Made by a program: the position numbers and the translations under genes. 64,000 nucleotides of DNA from CAWABB01 sp963701735. Lineage in GTDB: Bacteria > Bacteroidota > Ignavibacteria > UBA10030 > UBA6906. Location: assembly GCA_963701735.1 (NCBI GenBank), contig CAVPBI010000022.1, positions 62,001 through 126,000 on the forward strand, given 5' to 3'. The notes beneath the pieces are model-generated. The model was not told the origin of the DNA, did no database searches, and was given only the letters and a program-made list of their open reading frames with translations. Shown here one piece after another: positions 26,854 to 36,693 of this stretch (position 1 is the first letter of the stretch; the number at the start of each line of letters is the position of its first letter).

Positions 26854-27903
26854 TCAGATGTCAGCGAATTGAATCACGACCTTGATGTCATCTGGTCTTC
26901 GTTCCAGGGCCTGCATGAAATGCTCGGGTTTTTCCCGCCGCGTCATGAGGCCCGCCAGCCATTGCCGATCCGCGCGGGCCAGCACCTGGCCGGCTTTGTA
27001 CCAGTGCCGCTTGTTGGCATTCACACTCCCGACGATGACGTTGTTCCTGAGTACCGCCGCCGCGGCAACGTCCGCAATCGCCGCCCCCGCTGCTGCGCCT
27101 CCCCTGCCGACACCCGTGAGACAGACGATGCCGCCGGCCCCCACCTTGAGAATGGACTCGGCGATGACTTGCCCGACCCCGGTGCACTCGATGATGATGT
27201 CCGGTTCGAAGTCTACGTGTGAAACGCTTGTTGAGTGATACGTCGCACCGAGGGCCTTCACCAGATCAACCTTTGGGCCGGAGGTGACGCGATCCAGAAC
27301 ATGGACATCCAATCCAGCCTGCCTGCCGATGAGGGCGGCAAGAAGGCCAATGGGCCCTGCGCCGGTAACGAGCACACTCCGCGGCGCCCAGAACGAGCGC
27401 TGACCTACCGCCTGCACCATCTCCCACGCTTTGGCGACAACCGTCGTCGGTTCAAGCAGCACGCCGAGGATCCCCAGCGTGGGGTCCACTTTCATCGCGT
27501 ATTCGGGTTCAATCCTCCAGCGTTCAGACATGTAGCCGTCAATCTGCTTGATGCCACGCTCGGTGTATTGACCGTTACGGCACATATCCCACTCCCCCAC
27601 CGCGCAGTTCGGGCACGGAACCGGGTCGGGGCGGCGCACAATTCCGACCACGAGATCCCCTTTCTTGAGGCCTGACCGCAGTCCTGGATCGATGACGCGC
27701 CCCAGCGATTCGTGCCCCAAGACCAGCCGGGTCTTCCCGGAAGGCGCCCAACCGTATTTCCCTTCAACAATTTCGACATCGGTTCCGCATACCCCGGCGG
27801 CGACAGCTTCCACGACCACCGAGCCGTTCAGTGTGTCGGGTTCGGGGACATCTTCCCATCGTGCGGTCCCCGGCTTCATCGGTTCAACGGTAATCGCTTT
27901 CAT
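26854..27903 (-). CDS. Glucose 1-dehydrogenase-like medium-chain dehydrogenase
   Basis: This is a zinc MDR enzyme of 349 residues. Catalytic zinc ligands are in VCGTDVEIVEGKYG and GHESLGRV. The structural region CPNCAVGEWDMCRNG resembles the glucose dehydrogenases of archaea such as Thermoplasma and Sulfolobus. YTERGIKQIDGYMSE is also typical of that group. The Rossmann motif is VLVTGAGPIGLLAALIG. It would oxidise glucose or a related aldose with NAD(P)+. I take the ATG at 27901-27903, four bases after the GH63 stop, as the start. The order GH63 glucosidase then glucose dehydrogenase implies a glucose-releasing and oxidising pair. Confidence 0.82.
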   Translation of the reverse strand: MKAITVEPMKPGTARWEDVPEPDTLNGSVVVEAVAAGVCGTDVEIVEGKYGWAPSGKTRLVLGHESLGRVIDPGLRSGLKKGDLVVGIVRRPDPVPCPNCAVGEWDMCRNGQYTERGIKQIDGYMSERWRIEPEYAMKVDPTLGILGVLLEPTTVVAKAWEMVQAVGQRSFWAPRSVLVTGAGPIGLLAALIGRQAGLDVHVLDRVTSGPKVDLVKALGATYHSTSVSHVDFEPDIIIECTGVGQVIAESILKVGAGGIVCLTGVGRGGAAAGAAIADVAAAAVLRNNVIVGSVNANKRHWYKAGQVLARADRQWLAGLMTRREKPEHFMQALERRPDDIKVVIQFADI

Positions 27904-27907
27904 GGCG

Positions 27908-30681
27908 TCATGTCCCCTTCTTCCCAACTTGCGCGCCGGGCCCCTTCCTGCTAAAGGCAGACTTCTTCCCTCCTTTTAGGAGTTGCGCGGCATCAAGACT
28001 TCCGAAGAGCTGGATCAGCACGGCGACCGCTCCGGTCCATCCAGTCTGGTGACTTGCTCCGAGGCCCGCGCCATTGTCGCCGTGGAAGTACTCATGAAAG
28101 AGGAGGTGGTCCCGCCAGTGTGGATCGTTCTGGAACCTCTCCGAACCACCATAGATAGGGCGTCTGCCGTGCTCATCCCGGAGGAACATGCTGGTGAGGC
28201 GGTCTGCGATCTCCTTGCTCACCTCGAAGAGGTTCATCATCCTCCCAGAACCGGTGGGGCATTCGACCTTGAAGTTATCACCGTAGTACAGGTAGTATTG
28301 AAGGAGCCCCCTGATGAGAACGACATTGACGGGCATCCAGATCGGTCCCCGCCAGTTGGAGTTGCCGCCGAACATGCCGGTGTTCGATTCGGCCGGCAGG
28401 TAGTCCACACGGTACTCCTGCCCGCCCACGTTGAAGACATACGGGTGATCCTTGTGGAACTTCGAGATGGATCGGATGCCGTAGGGACTCAGGAATTCGT
28501 TCTCATCGAGCAGTTTCGAGAGGATCCGGCGGAGCCGTTCGGGGTTGACCAGGGCGAGGATGCCCCGTTCGGCCACTCCCAGATGACCCGGTCCGGTGGG
28601 GTGGATGGACGCCAGCAACTCCGGAATCTGTCTCAGGCGCACGTGCAACGCATCAGCGACCTGCGGGACAAGTTCTCTCTGCCACTTCTCGATAACCGTT
28701 GTCGCGCACAGCGGCAAGAGCCCGACCATGGAGCGCACCTTGAGTCTTGTCGCGCTGCCGTCCGGAAGCCGCAGGAGATCGTAGTAGAACCCGTCCTCCT
28801 CATCCCACATGCTGTCCTGGCCGGGTTTGTTCATAGCTGCGGCGATGTAGCAGAAGTGCTCCGCAAACTTGAAGACCATGTCTCCGTAGATGGGATCATG
28901 GGAGGCAAGCTCCACCCCGAGCTCAAGCATGTTCTGCGTGAACAGGGCCATCCACGCCGTGCCGTCGGCCTGTTCAAGATAGCCTCCCGTGGGAAGGGGG
29001 GCACTCCGGTCGAAGACGCCGATGTTGTCGAGGCCAAGGAAGCCTCCCTCGAACACATTCTTGCCGAAGCGGTCCTTCCGGTTCACCCACCATGTGAAGT
29101 TCAGAAGAAGCTTGTTGAAGGCCTGTTTGAGGAACGCTATGTCGCCCTCGCCCCGCATGGCCTGCTCGGTGCGGTGGTTGAACAGGGTTGCCCAGGCGTG
29201 AACGGGAGGATTCACGTCGCTGAAGTTCCACTCGTACGCGGGGAGCTGGCCGCTGGGGTGAAGGTAGCGCCCGCGGAGCATCAGCTTCATCTGATCCCTG
29301 GCGAAGTCAGGATCCACGATCGAGATCGGCAGCGTGTGGAAAGCGAGGTCCCATGCCGCGTACCAGGGGTACTCCCACTTGTCGGGCATGGAGATGATAT
29401 CCTCGTTGACCATGTGGAACCAGTCCCGGTTCCGGAATTCGCGGCTCCCCCCTGAAGGGGGTGAGCACGGTGTTCCTGCAGCCACTGATTGGCGTCCATA
29501 TAGTAGTACTGCTTGGACCAGAGCATCCCTGCGATGGCCTGGCGCATCACGCTCGCGGCGTCCGGAGAGATCTTGGCTGGGGTCACGGAGCGGTAGAACT
29601 CGTCAGCCTCCTGCACCCTGGCGGCGAACGATTCAGCGAACTCCGACCCGAATGGAGTGCCGTCACTCTCGGTTTCTTTCTTCTGCTGATCAGCGGACTG
29701 GTTCCTCAAGCGCAGCCGGACCGTCGCCGACTGGCCCGCGCCAATTGTGAGCGGGTAGTACGCTGCGGCTTTGGTGCCAACACACCCTGGGTTCACTGCC
29801 TCCTGGCGACCGTGGACGACGCAGTCGTTGATGCCGTCTTTGACGTGAGGGCTGTTGTTCGGATACTCGGGAAAGAGCCGCGCGTTGTTCGTTTCATTCT
29901 CAGTGAACAGGAGGGCTGCAACACCTTCACAGTGCAGATAGTATGTGCCCAGCGCCGGATGCGTTGCCGCTATCGCTCGTGACCCCGCTGGTCCCTTGAT
30001 CTGCTTGAGTGTCGGCTTTTCTGAAGGTTCTGCCACCCAGGTTGCCCAGTCGTTCCGGAACCAGAGCGTCGGGAGCACGTGCAGCTCGGCCGCCTCCGGC
30101 CCACGATTGGCGGCGGTGATCTGCACCAGGATGTCCTCCGGGCCGGCCTTGGCGTATTCCACGAAGACGTCGAAGTAGCGATCCTTCTCGAAGACGCCCG
30201 TGTCGAGCAGTTCATACTCCATCTCGTCGCGCGTGCGCCGGCGGTTGGTCTCGACGAGGTCGCCGTACGGATACGCGGCCTGTGGATACTTGTAGAGGTA
30301 CTTCATGTAGGAATGGGTCGGCGTCGAGTCGAGGTAGAAATAGTACTCCTTCACGTCCTCGCCGTGGTTCCCCTCGCTGTTGGTCAGCCCGAAGAGGCGT
30401 TCCTTGAGAATGGGGTCCTTCCCATTCCACAGGGCCAGGGCAAAGCAGAGGTGCTGGTTGAGATCGGAGATTCCGGCCAGGCCGTCCTCGCCCCACCTGT
30501 AGGCCCTCGACCGTGCCTGGTCATGTGTGAAGTAGTTCCAGGCATCGCCCCCTTCGCTATAGTCCTCGCGCACCGTCCCCCACTGTCGCTCAGAGAGGTA
30601 GGGGCCCCATTTTCGCCACGGTGATCCCGTTCTGGCTTCCTCGAGGCGTTTCTGTTCTGCATTCAACTTGGCCTTCGCCAT
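27908..30681 (-). CDS. GH63-type glucosidase, single frameshift
   Basis: The 5' frame (ATG 30679-30681, GGGAGG upstream) gives an N-terminal beta-sandwich of about 350 residues. The frame then breaks near 29447-29461, where a C6 run and a G5 run lie close together. One base restores continuity from DANQWLQEH to REFRNRDWFHM. The catalytic (alpha/alpha)6 barrel follows with KWEYPWYAAWDLAFHT, NWRGPIWMPVN and YFHGDNGAGLGASHQTGWTG. These match family GH63 (processing-glucosidase-like and mannosylglycerate hydrolase-like members). There is no signal peptide. It probably releases glucose, which the downstream dehydrogenase would oxidise. The homopolymer position makes sequencing error likely. Confidence 0.82.
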
Positions 30682-30837
30682 TGTCTACCTCCCTCGGTTT
30701 TCACATCAGAAGATGAAAGACACCCCCCAGTGCAGGACCGGATACGGAGTCTCCGGTCGTCGGACTTCTGTTGCGCAATGGCCGGATCGGTGCCCGGGGC
30801 GAACCCCTTCATCAGTATACCCGGGATCGAAGCCGCC

Positions 30838-31194
30838 TCAGTCATGCCGCTCTCCCGCGCCGGTCTGATCGACGCGGGTTCTTGCTTCTGCAATGGTCTC
30901 AAACCCGGTCGACCGGACGACTTCATCGAACCTGATCTCCGGATGGCCTCTTGCCATCTCGATCACCAGGAGGATCCTCTGATAGTCCGACGAGCGGAGA
31001 TGCCGCTGCAACTCTTCGTGGCTGGTCCAGGATTCATCCACCATGATTGCTTGATCCTGCTGGACATCCCGGTAGATCCGGCAACTGATGCAGCCGGGCT
31101 CAATTCTGGTTCGCTCAGCTACGGGGCGAAGAACATCCAATGCCTCCCTGACGCTTCCGGGAGACAACTCGAAGCGGATGGTCGCATGTACCAT
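30838..31194 (-). CDS. YgiN-like antibiotic biosynthesis monooxygenase-fold protein
   Basis: The 118-residue protein starts at ATG 31192-31194 and has the small ferredoxin-like ABM fold pattern. VHATIRFELSPGSVREALDVL is followed by ERTRIEPGCISCRIYRD, VDESWTSHEELQRHLRS and a last helix-strand. Relatives include quinol monooxygenase YgiN and small stress proteins. It probably dimerises and may act on quinones or simply sense small aromatics. It lies 157 bases upstream of the GH63 gene on the same strand; a functional link is not obvious. Confidence 0.72.
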   Translation of the reverse strand: MVHATIRFELSPGSVREALDVLRPVAERTRIEPGCISCRIYRDVQQDQAIMVDESWTSHEELQRHLRSSDYQRILLVIEMARGHPEIRFDEVVRSTGFETIAEARTRVDQTGAGERHD

Positions 31195-31414
31195 GAGAGC
31201 ACGTTTCTCTGGTGAATTGACCGGTATCGGTCTGTGAAAGAGCTGGGGAGTGAGGCAGCTCACTCCAGGAGTGAATACCAACAAGAGGGCGAGCGCATTA
31301 TGTGAAGCGAAATGCGTGCCCGAGAACTCAGGCTGAGGTTCCTGAAGAAAGAGGCCGAATTGTGGGGTTCTCTAGCGGAGCGACGACTGAGGAGGGCACC
31401 CTGTGCGGAGTTCT

Positions 31415-31432
31415 GCGCCGACATATCGGCGC
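31415..31432. repeat. Perfect 7-bp inverted repeat
   Basis: GCGCCGA at 31415-31421 pairs with TCGGCGC at 31426-31432 around a CATA loop, directly after the 3' end of the sigma54 regulator gene. It may be a weak terminator for that gene (no T tract) or a binding palindrome upstream of the ABM gene. Confidence 0.35.
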
Positions 31433-31439
31433 GACGACG

Positions 31440-33443
31440 TCATTTCGGCATCTGGCCTGAAAGTCGGCTTATCCCAAGCCTCTCCATCTTCGACTGAAGC
31501 GTCGTGCGCTTAAGGCCCAGAACCTCCGCCGCACCACCCTTGCCTCCGATTTGCCAGCCTGATCCGTTCAGGACCTTCAAGATGTGGGCCCGTTCGACAC
31601 TGTCGAGATCAGAGGCGACCGGTCCCTTGGATGTGCTTGTTGTGGGCAGGCTCACGGTGAGAGTATTCCCCGAGCTTACGATCATACCGTGCTCAATGAC
31701 GTTCCTCAATTCCCTGATGTTGCCGGGCCAGGAATACCGCTGCATTGCGTCCATAGACTTCGCAGCCATGCGGTCGATGCGCTTTCCGATTCTCTTTTCA
31801 AACTCCCTGATGAATGCCCAGACGAGGAGCGGAATGTCCTCCGTCCGCTCACGGAGCGGCGGCAGAACCACAGGGAAGACATTCAGCCGGTAGTATAGAT
31901 CCGATCTGAATCTCCTTTCAGCCACAGCGCGCGGCAGATCCCGGTTTGTCGCGGCGATGATGCGGACATCCACCTTCAACGTCTTCGTGGAGCCCAGCCG
32001 CTCGAAGCAACCCTCCTCGAGGACGCGGAGGAGTTTGGACTGCACCTCGATCGGGAGCTCGCCGATCTCATCGAGGAAGAGCGTGGATCCGTCAGCCAGT
32101 TCGAACCGACCGGCCATTCTTGTCAGCGCGTCCGTATAGGCTCCCCGCTCGCGGCCGAAGAGTTCGCTTTCGATAAGCGTGGGCGGCAGAGAAGCGCAGT
32201 TGACCGTCACGAGGGCCCGGCCGTTCCGCCGGCTCATCCTGTGGATCGCCCGCGCCAGCAGCTCCTTTCCCGTTCCTGTTTCTCCCAGCAGCAAAACCGT
32301 CGAATCCGTCCCGGCAACCTGCTTTGCCTGACCCAGGATGTGCCGCATTGCACCGCTCTTCCCAACGATGTCCGTCTGCTCGACCAGAAGTCCGATCTCT
32401 TCTTTCAGGTAAAGGTTCTCCCGTTCGGCCCGCTGCTTGAGCTCTTCAATCTCCCGGATCTTCTCCTTGAGCTGCGCTTCCATCTGCTTCCGGCTGGAGA
32501 TGTCTATCGTTGCTCCGAGCATCGAAGCCGGGTTCCCGTCCGCATTCAACCGCGTCCGCCCCCGGGCCGCGAGCCAACGATGCTCACCTTCGGGGATGTT
32601 CGAACGGAATTCTGTCCCGAACTCGACGCCCGAAGCGACGGCGCTTTGAACCTCCTGCCTTACCCTCTGGCGATCGTCCGGATGGATCCGCTCGAAGACG
32701 TCCTCGATGCTGACCTCTGCACCTGAAGGGAAGCCGAAGAATCGCCACCACCGATCAGAACCCCAGACCCTGTTCCGGGCGAGGTTCCACACCCAGATGC
32801 CAACCTCAGCCGCATCCGCAGCCAGGGTCATCCGTTGCTCGCTTTCCCGCAGCTCGTGGTCCGCACGTTTCCTCGCCAGCGCATTGGCAAACATCTGCGC
32901 CACGAGCTGGAGCCTCGTAATGAGAGGCTCGGGCCATGGGCGCTCGGCCTGCATTGCATTCAGCGCCAGAATCCCTATGGTCTGTCCGCCACCCACCGAG
33001 AGCGGCAGGAGCAAGCTCGATTTGACTCCGATATGCCGGGCGGACTCCCTGTCTCGCACCGCCTCAACCGGCAGGTCCTCCAGTGTCGAGATGGCAACAA
33101 TCCGACCCGAGATCATCTGCTGCCTGCACCATGGATAGAATGCATCGATCCCCCGCTCGACAGATCCCGGACCACCCGATGGGTCATACATATGAGTGAG
33201 CGAGAAGACTCCGGGGATGGCTTCCTCCCACTGCCAGAGGGCAGACATGTCCAGGCCAAGGGTCTCGCAGATGCGCCGCTGAGCGTATTCGATGTGGCTG
33301 TCAATCTCGGCGGCCGGCAGATTGACAAATCCGGCGGAGATATCCGTCAGGAGCGTCTCAAACGCGAGTTGTTCCTTCAGGCTTGCTTCCGGAGCGGTCG
33401 GCGGGGCGTCAGACTGTTGAAGGATTTCGAATGGTGCCGACAT
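31440..33443 (-). CDS. GAF-PAS sigma54-dependent transcriptional activator
   Basis: The 667-residue protein starts at ATG 33441-33443. An N-terminal GAF domain (about residues 20-195) is followed by a PAS domain with PAC (about 205-330, EVGIWVWNL and FERIHPDDRQ). A short coiled coil leads to an AAA+ domain with Walker A GETGTGKE, Walker B TLFLDEIGEL and the arginine-finger region. A Fis-type helix-turn-helix closes the protein (AAEVLGLKRTTLQSKMERLGI). The sigma54-contact loop reads GAYTDA instead of the consensus GAFTGA. It resembles FhlA/NorR-like activators that sense small ligands. The target promoters are unknown; no clear GG-N10-GC element was found nearby. Confidence 0.88.
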   Translation of the reverse strand: MSAPFEILQQSDAPPTAPEASLKEQLAFETLLTDISAGFVNLPAAEIDSHIEYAQRRICETLGLDMSALWQWEEAIPGVFSLTHMYDPSGGPGSVERGIDAFYPWCRQQMISGRIVAISTLEDLPVEAVRDRESARHIGVKSSLLLPLSVGGGQTIGILALNAMQAERPWPEPLITRLQLVAQMFANALARKRADHELRESEQRMTLAADAAEVGIWVWNLARNRVWGSDRWWRFFGFPSGAEVSIEDVFERIHPDDRQRVRQEVQSAVASGVEFGTEFRSNIPEGEHRWLAARGRTRLNADGNPASMLGATIDISSRKQMEAQLKEKIREIEELKQRAERENLYLKEEIGLLVEQTDIVGKSGAMRHILGQAKQVAGTDSTVLLLGETGTGKELLARAIHRMSRRNGRALVTVNCASLPPTLIESELFGRERGAYTDALTRMAGRFELADGSTLFLDEIGELPIEVQSKLLRVLEEGCFERLGSTKTLKVDVRIIAATNRDLPRAVAERRFRSDLYYRLNVFPVVLPPLRERTEDIPLLVWAFIREFEKRIGKRIDRMAAKSMDAMQRYSWPGNIRELRNVIEHGMIVSSGNTLTVSLPTTSTSKGPVASDLDSVERAHILKVLNGSGWQIGGKGGAAEVLGLKRTTLQSKMERLGISRLSGQMPK

Positions 33444-33618
33444 TTCGTCAGAATGGTGTATTGGGCAGCAGGTGGGCTTCTTCCAACATACGCCGGGGAT
33501 TCGCCATATGCAATCGGCCGGAATCGCTGAAAAATAGATCAATTTCGGCGATGAATCCCGAAGTCCCGCCCTTCATGCTTTCCGAAGAGCGGGACGAATG
33601 GCGGGCACGACAGATCGT

Positions 33619-34068
33619 CTACTTCCCCGCCAGCATGCCGGATTCCAGCCGGCGCGCCACGGCAAGATACAGCTGTGTCGGCGTCCGGAAATCCACACTG
33701 CTCTCAGCCGCAAAAAGCGCGGGGGCATCAAACATCGCACGGACGAGAGACGCCTTATAGCGGATCGGTGGTGTCATTCCGTTCAACGCGATATCTTCCA
33801 GTCTCTTCTTCAGGGCGTCTGACTCCCACGTGAGGTGTGCGAGCTTGATGCGCGCCACTTCGCGCACGGCGCATTCCACAACACCCTCGATGGGACTCTC
33901 GAGGCAGTAGACATACGCCTTCTCGAGCACCGGGAGATTCGCCTGGAGATATCTCGCCTGGGGGGCGTACGTCCATTCATCCTGCTGATCCTGACCCCTC
34001 GCATCGCCACAGGCGCCGACCACCGCGGCAACCGCGAGTGCAACGGCAACTCTTACCTTTGTTCCCAT
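33619..34068 (-). CDS. Small putative lipoprotein
   Basis: The 149-residue protein has an N-terminal hydrophobic stretch ending VVGACGD, a plausible lipobox with cysteine near residue 20. Two cysteines occur later (YVYCLES, VVECAVRE) and could form a disulfide. The rest is helical, with ARIKLAHLTWESDALKKRLEDIA. AGGGG lies just upstream of the ATG at 34066-34068. I do not recognise the family. It is located downstream of nothing obvious and upstream of the sigma54 regulator on the minus strand's left. Confidence 0.6.
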   Translation of the reverse strand: MGTKVRVAVALAVAAVVGACGDARGQDQQDEWTYAPQARYLQANLPVLEKAYVYCLESPIEGVVECAVREVARIKLAHLTWESDALKKRLEDIALNGMTPPIRYKASLVRAMFDAPALFAAESSVDFRTPTQLYLAVARRLESGMLAGK

Positions 34069-34255
34069 GATCCCCTCCCGGGGGCCTCAGTGTGGCCCCC
34101 CTCTCTATTTGCTCAGACGTTTCCTCCCACTCGATTGTTACAGCAGCTCATCGCAACACCGGCATCCCCTCGGACATCCGCTTGACGTTCATCTCACAGT
34201 GTGCGATGATGTAAACCTTACGCGCTCCATATCTCGCTTACGAGCGCCGACACCA

Positions 34256-34596
34256 TGATCAGCGATCAGCAGGCCATGCCCCGATTGAACGACGATTACC
34301 GGTTGACCCGGGCAGATCTGCGACTATCAGCGCAGCGGCTTCGTCTTGCTCTGCGGCCTCGCATCACGACAAGAGGTTGATGCGTACCGGCCGCTGATTC
34401 AGGATAAGGCCGCCGCGGACCTGATGGGCGTTTCGAGCGGACGCGGGAAGTCCTCACGATCATCTACTACGCCGACGGCACCCGGATCCTTCAGCCGATC
34501 AGCGAGTACCGGCGGGTCGACATGGAGGCGTTTCACCCGGGGCAGGCTCCCGGTGACCTGGCCGCCAGCCCCCTGAATCCGCTGCTGTATCCATAA
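34256..34596 (+). pseudogene. Phytanoyl-CoA dioxygenase (PhyH) remnant
   Basis: Two pieces of one gene are visible in shifted frames. The N-terminal piece reads QRSGFVLLCGLASRQEVDAY (about 34330-34385), the usual opening of PhyH-type Fe(II)/2-oxoglutarate oxygenases. The C-terminal piece reads LTIIYYADGTRI and later AFHPGQAPGDLAASPLNPLL before TAA at 34594-34596. The central part with the HxD...H iron ligands is deleted. A start would be ATG 34256-34258. This is a decayed gene. The flanking gap 34069-34752 otherwise shows no feature except the ribosome site of the next gene. Confidence 0.7.
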
Positions 34597-34752
34597 GAAA
34601 ATGGGCTACTTGCCGGGTCGTGCCCGAGCTCGGCATCGAAGGCGGCACTACTTGAACGATTTTGAGCCCGCACGGCTTGCCATGCCGCTCCCGAAACAGT
34701 ATCTTCCGTGGTCCCAACCAACCGTTCATTCTCATATGCGCAGGAGGTTCCC

Positions 34753-35313
34753 ATGGTCTCGATACCATCCCTCTGGCTTCCGATTCTCCTTTCGGGGGTC
34801 TTCGTCTTCGTGGTCAGTTCGCTGATCCACATGGTGCTGGGGTATCACGCGAACGACTTCAAGAAGTTCCCGAATGAGGACGCTGTGGCCGACGCCCTCA
34901 GGAAACTGAATATCCCCCCGGGCGACTACGGCTATCCCAAGCCGTCGAACATGAAGGAGATGAACTCGCCCGAGTTCAAGGAGAAACGGAAGAAGGGGCC
35001 GGTGCTATTTGCGACCGTATTCCCCAACGGAGAGTCCTCCATGGGATCCTCCCTGTTCCTCTGGTTCATCTACTCAGTCATCGTCGCGATCTTCGCAGCC
35101 TATGTCGCGGGCCGCGCACTCGGACCCGGGGCGGAGTATCTCTCAGTCTTCCGGTTTGCAGGCGTGACGGCATTTGTGAGCTACGCGCTTGGAGGATGGC
35201 AGGCCTCCATCTGGTACAACCGCCCCTGGTCGGTGACGCTGAAGAACACATTCGACGGGCTGGTGTACGGGTTGGTGACGGCGGGCGTGTTTGGATGGTT
35301 GTGGCCGCGGTAA
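34753..35313 (+). CDS. Conserved four-helix membrane protein, function unknown
   Basis: The 186-residue protein starts at ATG 34753 with an ideal AGGAGG six bases upstream. Four hydrophobic segments are seen near residues 7-30, 98-120, 127-148 and 160-185. Between the first and second is a soluble loop with PNEDAVADALRKLNIPPGDYGYPKP. HMVLGYH in helix 1 and WYNRPWSVTLKNTFDGL before the last helix are distinctive. I recognise the general look of uncharacterised inner-membrane proteins but no named family. A strong terminator follows at 35337-35372. Confidence 0.7.
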   Translation: MVSIPSLWLPILLSGVFVFVVSSLIHMVLGYHANDFKKFPNEDAVADALRKLNIPPGDYGYPKPSNMKEMNSPEFKEKRKKGPVLFATVFPNGESSMGSSLFLWFIYSVIVAIFAAYVAGRALGPGAEYLSVFRFAGVTAFVSYALGGWQASIWYNRPWSVTLKNTFDGLVYGLVTAGVFGWLWPR

Positions 35314-35336
35314 CGAGAGAGCGGTGTGCGTAATGC

Positions 35337-35372
35337 GAGAGGGGGATGGCTGACACAGGCCATCCCCCTCTC
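35337..35372 (+). terminator. Strong intrinsic terminator
   Basis: GAGAGGGGGATGGC (35337-35350) pairs perfectly with its complement at 35359-35372 around an 8-base loop and is followed by TACTTTTTCT. It ends the membrane-protein gene. Confidence 0.88.
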
Positions 35373-35499
35373 TACTTTTTCTCTGGCAACCCGGGTCTGT
35401 TCGCCGCCGCACCAAGGTGCCCGGAGTGTTCCCCTTCTACCAGACGAATCGCTGTGGCACAGTCAACCTGCCGTTGGCAAAGTGTGCCCCGCAGTCGAC

Positions 35500-36612
35500 C
35501 TACCGCCCCGTGAACTCCTCTCGCCTCACGGTCACACGCTCGAGCCTCTCACTGAGCACCTCCACCCCGATCCCGGGCCCCGTCGGGACGGCCATCGTCC
35601 CGTCCTTCGCAACCACGAACTCCGGGTCAACGATGTCTTCGCGGTAGTACCGCTTGCTGGCGGAGATGTCGCCCGGCAGCGTAAAGCCCGGAAGCGATGC
35701 GAGGGCGACGTTGCCTGCGCGCCCGATTCCCGACTCGAGCATGCCGCCGTGCCAGACCGGAATTCCACGCGACATGCACAGGTCGTGAATGCGCTTCGAC
35801 TCGGTGAACCCGCTCACGCGGCCCGGCTTGATGTTGATCACCCGGCAGGCATCCAGCTCGAGCGCTGCGTTCGCATCCGCGAGCGAATGGATACTCTCGT
35901 CCAGGCAGATCGGAGTTTTGAGCTCGCGCTGCAGCTTGGCGTGGTCAAAAATGTCGTCGTAGCCGAGAGGCTGCTCGATGAGCAGCAGCCGCTGGTCATC
36001 CATCTGCCTGAACAGATCGATATCATCGAGCGTGAAGGCGGAGTTCGCATCCACCTGGAACGGGATGTCCGGAAACGCCGAGCGCACGGCCCGGACGAGC
36101 GCGACGTCGTGCCCGGGTGCGATCTTGATCTTGATGCGCCTGTAGCCCTCCTCCAGGTATCCTGCCACTTTTGTGACGAGCACCTCCGGCGACTCCTGGA
36201 TCCCGATGCTTACCCCCACATCGATACGCGGCCGGACGCCGCCCAGCGCCTTCGAGAGCGAGACACCCCGGGACTTTGCCAGAAGGTCCCACAATGCAGC
36301 CTCCAACCCCGCCTTCGCCATCATATGCCCCCGCACAGGGGGCCAGAGAGCCATCGCGGCAGACACATCGGAGATGGACCTCCCCAGCAGAGACGGGACC
36401 AGAAAATCACGCAGGATGTGCCACGCGGTCTGGACCGTCTCGTAGGAATAGAACGGGGTCCCCTCGGCGACGGATTCCCCCCATCCGGTCAGTCCCTCCC
36501 CGTCAACCCGTACGATAATATGCTCCTCGTCGGTCTCGACGCCCATGGACGTGACGAACGGCGCGACAAGGACGAGCTTTACATGCCGGAGTTCAATACG
36601 TTCGATGCGCAT
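35500..36612 (-). CDS. menC: Enolase-superfamily o-succinylbenzoate synthase / N-acylamino acid racemase
   Basis: This is a 370-residue member of the muconate-lactonising subgroup of the enolase superfamily. The catalytic bases are visible as KIKIAPG (KxK) and INIKPGRVSG. Metal ligands are in FQVDANSAF, LIEQPL and CLDESI. WHGGMLESGIGR near the end is the specificity-region signature of the MenC type 2/NSAR branch. It could make o-succinylbenzoate for menaquinone or racemise N-acyl or N-succinyl amino acids. No other men gene is in the window, so the racemase option remains open. Start ATG 36610-36612. Confidence 0.82.
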   Translation of the reverse strand: MRIERIELRHVKLVLVAPFVTSMGVETDEEHIIVRVDGEGLTGWGESVAEGTPFYSYETVQTAWHILRDFLVPSLLGRSISDVSAAMALWPPVRGHMMAKAGLEAALWDLLAKSRGVSLSKALGGVRPRIDVGVSIGIQESPEVLVTKVAGYLEEGYRRIKIKIAPGHDVALVRAVRSAFPDIPFQVDANSAFTLDDIDLFRQMDDQRLLLIEQPLGYDDIFDHAKLQRELKTPICLDESIHSLADANAALELDACRVINIKPGRVSGFTESKRIHDLCMSRGIPVWHGGMLESGIGRAGNVALASLPGFTLPGDISASKRYYREDIVDPEFVVAKDGTMAVPTGPGIGVEVLSERLERVTVRREEFTGR

Positions 36613-36637
36613 TTTGGTGCAGGCTCCAGAACAGAGA

Positions 36638-36657
36638 AGGCCCCATCAACAGGGCCT
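36638..36657 (-). terminator. Weak hairpin after the OMP operon
   Basis: AGGCCC (36638-36643) pairs with GGGCCT (36652-36657) over an 8-base loop, between the end of the barrel gene at 36694 and the start of menC. The stem is only 6 bp, so the call is tentative. Confidence 0.35.
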
Positions 36658-36693
36658 CCTCACGATGTAACATCAACAGGCAGTGGAACGTCG

